DNA from: Maribacter orientalis
GTDB lineage: Bacteria; Bacteroidota; Bacteroidia; Flavobacteriales; Flavobacteriaceae
Direction: 5' to 3'
Assembly: GCF_900109345.1 (NCBI RefSeq)
Contig: NZ_FNZN01000012.1
Location: 33,636-97,635 of the forward strand
DNA: 64,000 nt
Shown: positions 45,801 to 54,870 of the stretch, piece by piece
How the letters are laid out: each line of letters opens with the position of its first letter
How positions within the stretch are numbered: the first letter of the stretch is position 1
Notes under the pieces: model-generated
Database searches by the model: none
What the model saw: the letters and a program-made list of their open reading frames with translations, nothing else
What the model was told of the DNA's origin: nothing
Program-made: the position numbers and the translations under genes

Positions 45801-48800
45801 ATACGAACTCGTTCGTCATCTCTACAGTTTAAAATATCGACTTCAATAATGGTTGGAACAACATCTGTTGGCGGATTAATAGTCGGCACATCAAAAGTCG
45901 TTTGGCAACCATTGCCATCTATTGCGTACACCGTAATGTCTTGCGCAGAACCATTATCTATTATTTCAAAAGTATTACCAGTTTGATAGTTTGAAAAACC
46001 TGTAATGCTATATTGATATCCAGAACCTACAGTACCTGCATTAACAATACCCACAGTTATAATAGTTGAACTATATCTATTAGCACCTGGTTCGCAAGCA
46101 AAGTCTGGAGCACTAGCGGTAATACTAAAATCTAGCGGATTCTCTATAGTATGCACTGCAGATAAAACTTCACAATTACGAGCTGTCACTACTTGAACTT
46201 GATAATTACCAGCAGGCAACCCAGCGAATGACCCTGTTGTATTTCTATCTTGTTCAGTCGACGTTGTAAGGTTATTTAAAATATAAGTTATAGGAGTATC
46301 TTGCGAAGTAAAAGGAACTAGTGCATTTGCAGGACCCACTACAACTTCTATAGAGCCATCATTTTCATCTCTACAGCTAATATCAATTGCTTCTTCTGAA
46401 ATGATTACCGGTTGTGCGGCTTGATTTAAAATAATATTTGAAACCGTAGTTTCACAAAATCCAGAACCATCATTTACAACACGGTCTGTAATTAAAACTT
46501 CATAATTACCCGGAGCTAACCCAATGAATAAAGGATCATTTATTTGAGTAACTGGTCCTACGGCAACGGAATTGTAATCAGTTCCAGTAAGCACATAACT
46601 GAAATCACCACTACCTCCGTTTGTACTTATACGTATTTCTCCATCTGCATCATTACAGGTACTATCCGTCTCAAAATCACCTGTTGCAGATAAAAAGTCA
46701 TAAACAATAGCGGTACCTTGGCTTGTACAACCATTCGCATCGACCACATCAACCACGTAATCTCCAGGACTGCTTACTGTATACGTATATTCCCAATTCG
46801 ACCCTACTATTAATGGTAATTGCTCATCACCGCCCAACGTAAATCGAGGCGTGTTTACCGAACTCGGCACTCGAACTGTAATATCAAAAGCTGTTGACGT
46901 CGGATCACATTGATTTACAACGGTAAAATCTGGAACCGGTAAATCTGGCTGTAATAAAATAACCGTTGCGATGTCGAATGAAGTACATCCAGAAATATCT
47001 CTAACGTACACATCATAGTCACCTTCTGGTGCAACAAAAGTTGTTTCAATCGTGTAATCAGCTGGGTATGTTGGTATCATACCATTATCCATAAAAGCAA
47101 ATTCATAAGGTCCACCTGAACCACCACGCCCTTGAACAGTTATTTGTCCTAATGCATTACAATTTGCGGGTACTTCAGATAAGATATCTATACTAGGCAA
47201 ATTCTGATTTATAATTACTGCCGCCGCATCTGTACACGTATCGGTCAAATTGGTAACTAGAATTTGATATTCACCTGGTAATTCAGGATATGTATCATTA
47301 TAAGGTATCGCTGTAGTTGTCACAGAATTTTGAAGTATAGTACTAGAACCATCCTCATTATTTATTAATTCTATTCGTAAATTATCACCAATACTGTAGC
47401 CTGTTATTTCATATGCTATCTCACCATTTCTATTAACATCACAAGCTCCAGGAGTAGAATTGGCCGTAACGTTTAATGTCGAAGGGCCATCTAAAGGAGG
47501 TATTTCTTGCTCATAGGTACAATTGGTAACCACATCTAAAACAACAACAGTGTATGCTACACCATACTGGATACCGTCATTGGTATTACTAAAAGTATGG
47601 TCGTTTGTGGTTGGTATGTCATTTAGATTACCAAAAGTCGGATTATCTAATAATCTAATCTGGTATGAACCTGATCCACCACTAACACTTACTGCGTAGG
47701 TAAAGGTACTGTCATCACAATCTAAAGGTGCTGGAGGTGGTATCGGGGTAATTACCACTTCGTTAGAAGTAATAGTTACCGTATCAATATCTGTACATCC
47801 ATTAGCATCGATTGTTATAATGGTATAATTACCTGTAACAAGATTAGAATCTAAAATTTGCAACGGCAAAGAAGAAGGGTCTACATTTTCCCGACGAGTT
47901 ACCTCAACACCTGTATTATCTTCAATTATAAAATCAAAATTAGGAGTTCCATCAGAAACGGCATCTACACTTATACCGCCACTAACAGGACCACTACCAC
48001 CACATACAGCTGGTACTTCGGTAATGGTTGCGTCTGGAGGTAACGTAGTATCCAAAATAATATCAAAAGTATCCACAACTGTTTCACAACCTCTTGCATC
48101 TCTAACGATATACGAATAAGTTCCTACAGTCAAGTTTGAAAAAACTGTTTGGGTTCCCCAACCTCCTCCATTAAAATTGACTTCGTAAGGTGGTACTCCA
48201 CTGGTTGCATCAGGTATAATTGTAACAGCACCATTATTAGTCGAGCTACAACTTACTGGTCTGGCAACATAAGAAGCTGCTGCAATATTCTGAGGCGGAT
48301 TTAATGTAATCGAAACAGAGTTTGCAACACAACCACTACTTGTGGTATTATTATCGGTTATTCTAAAAACGTAATCACCAGGAACTGCTGTAGAATATAA
48401 GAAATCGTCAGATATTAGTGGAATCGCCGCTCCAAAAGTAGTACCTCCATCAGCACTTACTTCATATTGTTTTGGTCCTGCTCCAGAAGTATATCCTCCA
48501 TTAACGATTACTCTAATTTGACCAGGTGCTCCACCACAAGGTATTTCAGCATCTATACTAGTATTAACCCTTAATTGAGGTTCTATTGTAACAGGAATAC
48601 TGTCAGAACAATCATTTCCATCGACAACTTCAATGGTATAATTTCCAGGAGCAAGTCCTGAGAAAGATGCACTCGCCTGTAAGGTTCCTCCGTTAATTCT
48701 ATATTGATGCGTACCTAGAGCTGCCGTACCTGCAGTTGAGTTTACCGATACCGTAGCACCTACTCCTGCCACAAAACAAAAATCAGATGCTGGTCCGTCT

Positions 48801-51421
48801 AAAGAAACAGCCGGAGCATCAATAGGGTTTAAATCAAAAGTAAAAGTATCTGTACAACCTTCAGCATCTTCTACAGATAAGGTATAGGTTCCGACAGCAG
48901 AAAGATTACTAAAAGTTCTTCCTGATTTTGGACCAATTTGTGGTCCCGTTGGGGGTGTTAACGTATATCTATATGCTCCCCATCCTCCTATTGCTGTTGC
49001 TCTAACAGCACCTAAATTACCATTCGCACAACTCATTGGCGTAACAACACTAGTAGATAAGTCTAAAATCGGAGCATCTTGAATATCGAAAGAGGCAGTA
49101 TCTGTACAACCAGTATCGGCATCCGTTATGGTAATAGTATATGTACCCGCACCAGATAATGGAAGAACTACTTCAGTATCACTCTGAGGACCACCTGTAA
49201 ATAAGCCCCCATTTATATCATATGTATAATTATTCGCAAATCCGTCGACAATAAAAGTTCCGGTACCATCAGTAGCACCGTTACAAACTCTTAAATCGCC
49301 ACCCGACTTTACACGAACACGAATTGAACTCAAAACAATAGGTCTAAAACCTTCTGTATAGGTACAACCATTAACATCCGTAATTTGAAAAATATAGGCT
49401 TGAGATGTTAATAGCCCAGTGAAAGTGTCATTAGTACCATTATCAAAATATGCCGGACTAATTATTTCATACCTGTTGATGGCTGCATTGCTGGTTGGAG
49501 TCAACTGAACATCTGAAGTCCCTGCTGAACAACTAATATTACTTTGAACAAAATCTATATTGGTAGGGGGATCTACATCTAAAATTTCTATAGAAGTAAG
49601 TTCTAAGCGACATCCACCCGCATCACGTATAATTGGTGTATAAGTACCTGCGGATAAGTCTGTATATGAAGTTGTTGCTGAAAAGTTTACACCATCAATA
49701 CTAAAAACGTAACCACTACCCGATCCTCCTGAGAAAGGACCTACAAAATCTATTTGTCCTCCATTAGTTACTGAACCTGCACAAGTAACATTTGAAACTT
49801 TATTGGCAGAACCCGTTATTGAACCTACCGTAATTACTGTAACAGAAGGTAAATCAAGTGTGCATTCAAATCCGCCTTGTTGGTATCTTACTTCAATATC
49901 ATTATACGTACCTGCCGCAACGGAAATCTGTGGTGTACTGACCCATGGCTCAGAAGTGTTCTCTCTAAAAGATATATTATAACCTCTACCATTATTTATG
50001 GTGAAGTCTAATTTTGCACCTCCATTACTACAAGTACCATCAATACCAGCAACTGTTATATCTGGTGGCAAAAGTGTTTCTACATCAGAAGAAGCATTAA
50101 TAGTACAACCATTGCTATCGGTTATAACAAAATCATATGTACCATCTGTTGTTACCGTATAGATTGTTGTTCCTGAATCTGTAGAAGCATTACCAAAAGA
50201 TGGTTGTATTGGTCCTCCATTAACCGTAAAAATATAAGGAGCAGATCCACCTGTTGTATTTAAAATAATATCTACACTAGAAATATTAGAACAACCAAAA
50301 CTACTATTCACCTCAGTAGAGGCATCTAGAGCCGAAGCGCCAGCACCTATGGTTAGAGGATTGCCGCTTGTATCTACATTTTGCCTTGGAGGGTTGATTC
50401 CATTTAAAGGGTCTCCTGTACATTGTTGTGTTTCTACCTGAACGGTATACGTACCAAAACCTACAGCAGAAAATGTATAAGGATTAGTAGATACAAAGGC
50501 GGTAAATTCTTGGGCTACACCGCTAGAATTTAATAACGTATATTTATAAGGACCCGGAACGTTTGATGCTGTTACCGTAATACTACCCGTATCTCCACTA
50601 CATAGTGCATCTGTAAAAGTAGCAGAAATTTCAATCTCCTTCTCTTCAATTATCACAGGTTCATAAGGGTACTCACATGTGTTTGCCGTATTTTTTAATC
50701 TAGCTTTAATATTATATGTTCCTGGTGCCAAATTTGAGAATATTGGACCTTGCCAAGCACTGAAACCACTACCGCTGTCCATACTAAACTCATATGCACT
50801 AGATAAGTTCGTAATTTGAATTCTACCTGCTACACCACAGATATAATCATTTTTTACAACAGTTTGTGTAATGGTACTTTTCTTAACTTTAAAGTAATAC
50901 GTTTGCCCGTCTGCAATAACCCTGTATTCTGCACCAGAGGTAGAAGGAACAGTACTTGCATCTAACGCAAATGTTTGACCTCCTGATACTTGTGTATAAC
51001 AAGAACCTGTATTGGGGCACTCTGTATTTACATCTGGACTACATGATCCACCTAAAATCTGCCATGAAACAGAGCTATATGTTCCACCTGATAAACTTAT
51101 GATGCGATCATCATAATCACCACAAAGGTTAAAGCGCGCAATTGTAAATCCGTTATCGTCACAGTTTTCTGTGTCATCCGCTCCAACAATAATAGTTGCA
51201 AACATTGCTGAAGTTGCTAAGTTGGCCTTACGCACAATGGTAACTTCTTTTTCTAAAGTGGATTGATTTTTGGTAGAAACCGAAACTGCCGTTTCGATTA
51301 CATGGGCCACCTCCTCAAATAGGGTACTTACCCTAGAGTTGGCAATTGCCGTAGTACCGATTACTGAAATAACAATCAGAAAAAGCACATACAGCATAAA
51401 CCGCTGTTTTTTTGGTAGCAT
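42836..51421 (-). CDS. Giant T9SS-secreted adhesin-like protein with SprB-type repeats and type B C-terminal domain
   Basis: 2861 residues. An N-terminal hydrophobic segment (about 9-28) serves as signal. The body is a string of about 29 repeats of roughly 80-100 residues, each ending in a core like GTYTITITDADTGC or GNYTIITIDANGC, as in SprB repeats of gliding adhesins. The last 85 residues (FPNFFTPDGDNLNDIW through VGHFTLYR) are the gliding-motility-associated type B sorting domain recognised by the type IX system. It is therefore expected on the cell surface or released. It stands alone: no PorP/SprF gene is adjacent. Repeats are divergent at DNA level. No confident TAnnTTTG promoter in the 127-base spacer upstream. 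Confidence 0.92.
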   Translation of the reverse strand: MLPKKQRFMLYVLFLIVISVIGTTAIANSRVSTLFEEVAHVIETAVSVSTKNQSTLEKEVTIVRKANLATSAMFATIIVGADDTENCDDNGFTIARFNLCGDYDDRIISLSGGTYSSVSWQILGGSCSPDVNTECPNTGSCYTQVSGGQTFALDASTVPSTSGAEYRVIADGQTYYFKVKKSTITQTVVKNDYICGVAGRIQITNLSSAYEFSMDSGSGFSAWQGPIFSNLAPGTYNIKARLKNTANTCEYPYEPVIIEEKEIEISATFTDALCSGDTGSITVTASNVPGPYKYTLLNSSGVAQEFTAFVSTNPYTFSAVGFGTYTVQVETQQCTGDPLNGINPPRQNVDTSGNPLTIGAGASALDASTEVNSSFGCSNISSVDIILNTTGGSAPYIFTVNGGPIQPSFGNASTDSGTTIYTVTTDGTYDFVITDSNGCTINASSDVETLLPPDITVAGIDGTCSNGGAKLDFTINNGRGYNISFRENTSEPWVSTPQISVAAGTYNDIEVRYQQGGFECTLDLPSVTVITVGSITGSANKVSNVTCAGSVTNGGQIDFVGPFSGGSGSGYVFSIDGVNFSATTSYTDLSAGTYTPIIRDAGGCRLELTSIEILDVDPPTNIDFVQSNISCSAGTSDVQLTPTSNAAINRYEIISPAYFDNGTNDTFTGLLTSQAYIFQITDVNGCTYTEGFRPIVLSSIRVRVKSGGDLRVCNGATDGTGTFIVDGFANNYTYDINGGLFTGGPQSDTEVVLPLSGAGTYTITITDADTGCTDTASFDIQDAPILDLSTSVVTPMSCANGNLGAVRATAIGGWGAYRYTLTPPTGPQIGPKSGRTFSNLSAVGTYTLSVEDAEGCTDTFTFDLNPIDAPAVSLDGPASDFCFVAGVGATVSVNSTAGTAALGTHQYRINGGTLQASASFSGLAPGNYTIEVVDGNDCSDSIPVTIEPQLRVNTSIDAEIPCGGAPGQIRVIVNGGYTSGAGPKQYEVSADGGTTFGAAIPLISDDFLYSTAVPGDYVFRITDNNTTSSGCVANSVSITLNPPQNIAAASYVARPVSCSSTNNGAVTIIPDATSGVPPYEVNFNGGGWGTQTVFSNLTVGTYSYIVRDARGCETVVDTFDIILDTTLPPDATITEVPAVCGGSGPVSGGISVDAVSDGTPNFDFIIEDNTGVEVTRRENVDPSSLPLQILDSNLVTGNYTIITIDANGCTDIDTVTITSNEVVITPIPPPAPLDCDDSTFTYAVSVSGGSGSYQIRLLDNPTFGNLNDIPTTNDHTFSNTNDGIQYGVAYTVVVLDVVTNCTYEQEIPPLDGPSTLNVTANSTPGACDVNRNGEIAYEITGYSIGDNLRIELINNEDGSSTILQNSVTTTAIPYNDTYPELPGEYQILVTNLTDTCTDAAAVIINQNLPSIDILSEVPANCNALGQITVQGRGGSGGPYEFAFMDNGMIPTYPADYTIETTFVAPEGDYDVYVRDISGCTSFDIATVILLQPDLPVPDFTVVNQCDPTSTAFDITVRVPSSVNTPRFTLGGDEQLPLIVGSNWEYTYTVSSPGDYVVDVVDANGCTSQGTAIVYDFLSATGDFETDSTCNDADGEIRISTNGGSGDFSYVLTGTDYNSVAVGPVTQINDPLFIGLAPGNYEVLITDRVVNDGSGFCETTVSNIILNQAAQPVIISEEAIDISCRDENDGSIEVVVGPANALVPFTSQDTPITYILNNLTTSTEQDRNTTGSFAGLPAGNYQVQVVTARNCEVLSAVHTIENPLDFSITASAPDFACEPGANRYSSTIITVGIVNAGTVGSGYQYSITGFSNYQTGNTFEIIDNGSAQDITVYAIDGNGCQTTFDVPTINPPTDVVPTIIEVDILNCRDDERVRIQVSGTNDFTVNTVSVSSVPSYTNSPGNNYVDVYLPDVGDYLFEITDNAVGCTYPMPVHTVNTPEAPTVLISEAKPVSCAVPGNDGALFITVGNYTGAFDYAVYEASDVTKSTLLASGSFDTNNYPDVNGDEARIENLPGGNLIVDIVSTGMPFCSATSNVANIRTPNGPLQVTAESIGNVSCTNDTGEINATGAGGWDTTPYEFRLLMSTDSGSSYTTEIAPFSSDSEFTGLSFGFYEVEIRDIEGCTNTFEIELAEVPQIIAGIREPQSLDCPNGNNAVLEAYDVTSGDEITAIAGASGGFAGAGYNYTLLYLNSNNNTDIISESGLQNTPTFIGDSGGFISSGWYAIEVSSSFGCSFVTDAYFVDPPPPIQPVLVQTRVPGCGGDGEMRMTVENPDPLFTYEYLRVENGVTLGTYIPMTGNSVTISGVEGITYQFDVRKVNSAGACPAIRSNGITMTNATGITLLPNLPDDISCASELDGRIESFVNGGVGEDLFYLYEGDPVDAFNPASTATVIRGPQDNGTFEGLPEGTSYYIAVTSGATCMDIAGPFEIIRPDPIIFDAIPTNVTCNGEEDGTITVSVSAGGEGLIQFAIAPNFNEFFSDSDNPGTYTFDELAAGTYEILIKDDNGCFEKDFITVEEPNQIQVINIETTPELCIGANNGTVVFDVIGGTPFNDVTVIPTPYFEYKIEMVDPVDETGTATFAPYTGEIIENLQGGASYVIYIQDVNLCTASELFTIDIGVDLTAEPQVQYGCEGIFPTSTTTIQLAHNNLLSELMFALDPIDPTDAITANATDQYVWGDLPAGDHIVYIYHENGCTNSVEFSIDGYEPLSLVVDKTGPNEVVAFAAGGYGDYEFFFNGESYGEETTFTTNESGMVNVRVVDARGCVLELSVPFEFTGMLEFPNFFTPDGDNLNDIWSPKNRELFAGVNVKIYDRYGRVVAILDEVSGWDGTYEGKEVPTGDYWYVVNANSNEIRYVGHFTLYR

Positions 51422-51548
51422 AGGTTAAGTTTCGTTTTTAAGAACAATAGCGATTTGGGATCTTTATCGTTCTTTGGTGTAATTTTTTATACTTATATCT
51501 TATCTTTAAATAATCAAATGTCCTTTAATATATTTCTAACGTATCAAT

Positions 51549-52670
51549 ATGAAAAATAGTATCATCTTTTATCTTTTATTCGCTATAACGCTTAATTTTT
51601 CTTGCGCACAAAATGCTGAAAATAAGGTGAATACACCTAAAAACGATAATTTTAAAGCAGAGTTGTTCGTCGATGACCTACAGATTCCATGGGGGTTCAC
51701 CTTCCTTCCTGATAAAAGTATTTTAATAACCGAAAAAGAAGGAAAATTGATACATTTTTCTAATGGAAAAAAATCGATAATCGGTAATATTCCAGAAGTT
51801 TACCAACGTGGGCAAGGCGGACTTTTAGATATAGAATTGCATCCTAATTATGAAAAAAATGGATGGATTTATTTCACTTATGCATCAGCTGAAGGCGATG
51901 AAAAAGGAGGACACACAGCTCTTATGAGAGCCAAACTCAAAAATAATTCTTTAACAAATAAAGAACTGCTTTACAAAGCAGTGCCAAATACAACAAAAGG
52001 TCAACATTTTGGGTCAAGAATTGCTTTTGATAACGAGGGTTTTGTTTACTTTTCTATAGGTGAGCGTGGAGATAGAGACATAAACCCTCAAGATATTAAA
52101 AGAGACGGTGGAAAAATTTATCGTTTATACGATGATGGACGAATTCCTGAAGACAATCCGTTTGTTGGTGTTGAAGGTGCAAAAACTGCTATTTATAGTT
52201 ATGGACACCGTAATCCTCAAGGTTTAATTAAACATCCTGAGACTGGTGAAATTTGGGACAATGAACATGGCCCAAGAGGTGGCGATGAAATAAATATTAT
52301 AAAAAAAGGTGCTAATTATGGTTGGCCATTGGTAACCTATGGGATTAACTATGGGGGAACCCCTATTACAGACAAAACAGAAATGATGGGCATGGAACAA
52401 CCTATTCATTATTGGGTACCTTCTATAGCGCCCAGTGGCATGGCATATGTTACTTCTGATAAGTATACCGACTGGAAAGGCAGTTTGTTAGTTGGCTCTT
52501 TGGCCTTTCAATATTTAGAGAGATTGGTTTTAGACGGTAACAAAGTTATTGCACGTGAAAAATTAATGGATGGCCTTGGAAGGGTCCGCGCCGTAAAGCA
52601 GGGTCCCGATGGTTTAATTTATGTGGCCGTTGAAGGGAAAGGAATTTATAAATTAATCCCCGTAAAATAA
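51549..52670 (+). CDS. PQQ-dependent sugar dehydrogenase lipoprotein (glucose/sorbosone dehydrogenase fold, YliI-like)
   Basis: 373 residues, a lipoprotein with Cys19 (LNFSC). The six-bladed propeller shows family motifs: LQIPWGFTFLPD, GQGGLLDIELHPNY with the catalytic-type His, GERGDRDINPQD, YSYGHRNPQGL, ENDHGPRGGDE-like sequence (WDNEHGPRGGDE) and IAPSGMAYVT. Soluble aldose dehydrogenases of this family oxidise sugars with PQQ. A cytochrome c gene begins 7 bases downstream, the likely electron acceptor. Confidence 0.92.
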   Translation: MKNSIIFYLLFAITLNFSCAQNAENKVNTPKNDNFKAELFVDDLQIPWGFTFLPDKSILITEKEGKLIHFSNGKKSIIGNIPEVYQRGQGGLLDIELHPNYEKNGWIYFTYASAEGDEKGGHTALMRAKLKNNSLTNKELLYKAVPNTTKGQHFGSRIAFDNEGFVYFSIGERGDRDINPQDIKRDGGKIYRLYDDGRIPEDNPFVGVEGAKTAIYSYGHRNPQGLIKHPETGEIWDNEHGPRGGDEINIIKKGANYGWPLVTYGINYGGTPITDKTEMMGMEQPIHYWVPSIAPSGMAYVTSDKYTDWKGSLLVGSLAFQYLERLVLDGNKVIAREKLMDGLGRVRAVKQGPDGLIYVAVEGKGIYKLIPVK

Positions 52671-52677
52671 CTATTCA

Positions 52678-53079
52678 ATGAAATTGATATTTCCTCTGTT
52701 TGCCTTAATTCTATTTACTTTAGGGTTTTCATTGCACCAAGAACCAGAACTTAAAGAAAGCATAAAAAGAGGAAGTGAAATTTATTCCGATTTCTGTGTT
52801 AACTGCCATATGGATAATGGTGAAGGAGTACCATATAGTTTTCCTCCATTAGTAGCTTCTGACTTTCTAATTAAAAATAGAGTAGCTTCTATACATGCTG
52901 TAAAATTTGGCTTACAGGGAGAAATCATTGTAAATGGAATTACCTATAATAACTCAATGACCTCATTTGGTTTAGAAGATGATGAGATTGCGGATGTCAT
53001 GAATTTTGTGATGAATTCCTGGGGCAACAAACAAACCAAAATGGTTACCATAGAAGAGGTACAAGCAATTAATAATTAA
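52678..53079 (+). CDS. Small secreted class I cytochrome c
   Basis: 133 residues with a signal peptide (about 1-18), one haem motif CVNCH at 40-44 and a probable axial Met94 in NNSMTSFGLEDDE, the normal layout of a mono-haem cytochrome c. Its start is 7 bases after the sugar dehydrogenase stop, so the two are translated from one transcript; electron transfer from the dehydrogenase to this cytochrome is a reasonable inference. It converges with murQ, with 22 bases between them and no clear hairpin. Confidence 0.92.
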   Translation: MKLIFPLFALILFTLGFSLHQEPELKESIKRGSEIYSDFCVNCHMDNGEGVPYSFPPLVASDFLIKNRVASIHAVKFGLQGEIIVNGITYNNSMTSFGLEDDEIADVMNFVMNSWGNKQTKMVTIEEVQAINN

Positions 53080-53101
53080 ACTAATCAAAATACCTTGAAA
53101 A

Positions 53102-53914
53102 TTATCCCCTACCCGCTTCTACAGCCAATTTCACGGATCCATATTTTTTAAGCAATTTTTCAGCATCTAAATATTCAATGCCAAGATCCTCCATAATATA
53201 ACGGGTACCACGGTCTACTAACTTATCATTACTAAGTTGCATGTTCACCATTTTGTTTCCCTTAACTCTACCAATTTTTATCATCAAGGCGGTAGAAATC
53301 ATATTTAAAACAAGCTTTTGAGATGTCCCACTTTTCATTCTAGTGCTACCCGTTAAAAACTCAGGACCAACATTAATTTCTATAGGGATGTCTGCTATTC
53401 TTGCGATTGGAGCACCAGGATTATTTGTAATTGCAGCAGTAAGTATTCCGTTCTTTTTAGCATCTTCCAATCCACCAACAACATAGGGCGTACTGCCGGA
53501 AGCAGCAATACCAACAACTACATCATTCTTAGTAATACCATGAGCCATTAAATCTACCCACGCTTGTTTGGCAGCATCTTCTGCATTTTCAACTGCTTTT
53601 CTTATAGCTATATCTCCGCCAGCAATTAATCCGATTACACGTTCATGTGGCATACCAAAAGTCGGCGGAATTTCCGATGCATCTAAAATCCCCAAACGAC
53701 CACTAGTACCCGCGCCGATGTAAAACAACCTACCACCCATTTCAAAACGTTTCGTCAATTCATCTACCAATTTGGTCACTTGAGGTATAGTTTTCTTTAC
53801 TGCAGACGCAACCTTTTGATCTTCCTCATTCATTTTTTGCAGAATGGTCTTGGTATCCATCAATTCCAAATTCTCATGATTAGATGGGGTTTCTGTAATT
53901 TTCTTATAATCCAT
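53102..53914 (-). CDS. murQ: N-acetylmuramic acid 6-phosphate etherase
   Basis: 270 residues of the SIS-domain etherase family. The signature YIGAGTSGRLGILDASE at 65-81 contains Glu81, which corresponds to the catalytic Glu83 of the E. coli enzyme, and Glu112 matches the second active-site Glu114. STRMKSGTSQKLVLNMIST is also conserved. MurQ splits MurNAc-6-phosphate into GlcNAc-6-phosphate and D-lactate in the cytosol, a step of cell-wall recycling. It follows the DeoR regulator gene by 4 bases. Confidence 0.95.
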   Translation of the reverse strand: MDYKKITETPSNHENLELMDTKTILQKMNEEDQKVASAVKKTIPQVTKLVDELTKRFEMGGRLFYIGAGTSGRLGILDASEIPPTFGMPHERVIGLIAGGDIAIRKAVENAEDAAKQAWVDLMAHGITKNDVVVGIAASGSTPYVVGGLEDAKKNGILTAAITNNPGAPIARIADIPIEINVGPEFLTGSTRMKSGTSQKLVLNMISTALMIKIGRVKGNKMVNMQLSNDKLVDRGTRYIMEDLGIEYLDAEKLLKKYGSVKLAVEAGRG

Positions 53915-53918
53915 ATAA

Positions 53919-54668
53919 TTATATGATTTTTATATCGTGATTTTTAAAAGGCTTCAGCAGTTTGTCTTCAGGTTTCAATTCGGTTATCATTGTATTAATA
54001 GAATTGATATCACATGTTTTATAGCGATGCTGAGAATTTAACTTCTCAGAAATAGACAATAAAACCGTTTTCTTAGATGCTTTTATAACTGCTTTCTTAA
54101 TTTGAACTATATCCCAATCAAACTCTGTTAGCCCATAAATAGCATCTACATAACCAGTACCTATAAAACTATAATCGAACCGTACTTCCGAAAGGTGATG
54201 AATTGCATTAGCCCCAATAGATATTTGTGCTTCCTTTGAAATTTGACCTCCTATCGAAATTACATTGATATTCGCCTTATGAGATAATACCATCGCAACA
54301 GGCAAACTAATGGTGAAGCAAGTTAAATTTAAATTTTCAGGAATAATACGTGCAAGTTCCATACAAGTTGTACCTCCATCTATAAATATAACCGCCCCAT
54401 CTCTCAACATACCAACAGCTTTTACTGCTATAGCTGCCTTCTCTTCTATTTTATAAATATTGGTATTTCTAGCACTATTGGTCATATAACCCATAGAAAT
54501 AGCGCCACCATGAACTTTCCGTAATTTATTATCAGCGTCGAGTTCTTTCACATCACGCCTTATGGTATCAATAGATACGTCTAATGCTTCAGCTATATCT
54601 GTTATTAAAATTCTATTATGAAGATCTACCTCATTTAAAATTGTTTGTTGACGCTCCTCTTTAAGCAT
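53919..54668 (-). CDS. DeoR/GlpR family transcriptional regulator of amino-sugar genes
   Basis: 249 residues from ATG 54668. The frame is open to 54710, but a promoter box at 54706-54699 would place the transcript start downstream of any earlier codon, and MLKEERQQTIL is the typical family N-terminus. The winged helix lies at about 6-55 (ITDIAEALDVSIDTIRRDV) and the sugar-phosphate sensor at about 75-230 (VIFIDGGTTCMELAR, IGTGYVD). DeoR proteins are usually repressors released by a phosphosugar. Its operon with murQ and the divergent nagB point to GlcNAc-6-P, GlcN-6-P or MurNAc-6-P as inducer (inference). Confidence 0.92.
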   Translation of the reverse strand: MLKEERQQTILNEVDLHNRILITDIAEALDVSIDTIRRDVKELDADNKLRKVHGGAISMGYMTNSARNTNIYKIEEKAAIAVKAVGMLRDGAVIFIDGGTTCMELARIIPENLNLTCFTISLPVAMVLSHKANINVISIGGQISKEAQISIGANAIHHLSEVRFDYSFIGTGYVDAIYGLTEFDWDIVQIKKAVIKASKKTVLLSISEKLNSQHRYKTCDINSINTMITELKPEDKLLKPFKNHDIKII

Positions 54669-54698
54669 GAATTTGCTACCTTTTAGTGATACTATGAA

Positions 54699-54706
54699 CA
54701 AATATA
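54699..54706 (-). promoter_or_regulatory. Minus-7 box of the deoR-murQ promoter
   Basis: Minus-strand TATATTTG (54706-54699) is an exact TAnnTTTG match 31 bases before the ATG at 54668. The minus-33 element is unclear. Confidence 0.5.
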
Positions 54707-54773
54707 GCAATTTTATTCTCTTGCTGTTTTATGTCGTCAATGTAATACAAACACTAATCAAATATTACTTAAC

Positions 54774-54838
54774 AGCAAATAAATGCAAAATTAGCTGCAA
54801 AAAACTGCATAAATTCAAAATAACGCATATATTTGCAT
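54774..54838. promoter_or_regulatory. Candidate DeoR operator: phased GCAAA-type repeats between deoR and nagB
   Basis: Short related words occur at 54774 (AGCAAAT), 54784 (TGCAAAA), 54796 (TGCAAAA) and 54806 (TGCATAA), spaced 10-12 bases, with a TCAAAA at 54814. ATGCAAA (54783-54789) is also inverted against TTTGCAT (54832-54838). The ladder covers the nagB minus-33 region, suitable for a repressor. Confidence 0.45.
54828..54835 (+). promoter_or_regulatory. Minus-7 box of the nagB promoter
   Basis: TATATTTG is an exact TAnnTTTG match 35 bases before the nagB ATG; the minus-33 region is covered by the repeat ladder and has no clear TTTG. Confidence 0.5.
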
Positions 54839-54870
54839 GATTTAAAAACCTAAAATTTCATTGTAATCTT

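Noticed and set aside
42836..51421. Repeat-rich gene as possible CRISPR-like or mobile array
   Set aside because: Repetition is at protein level (SprB-type units) within one open frame; no direct DNA repeats with spacers.
51471..51508. TTTG (51473-51476) and TATCTTTA (51501-51508) as promoter of the sugar dehydrogenase
   Set aside because: Spacing of 24 and a mismatch in the last base of the minus-7 box make it too weak to annotate.
53919..54710. Longer DeoR reading frame beginning at 54710
   Set aside because: The promoter box at 54699-54706 lies inside the added codons, and family members begin near MLKEERQQ.
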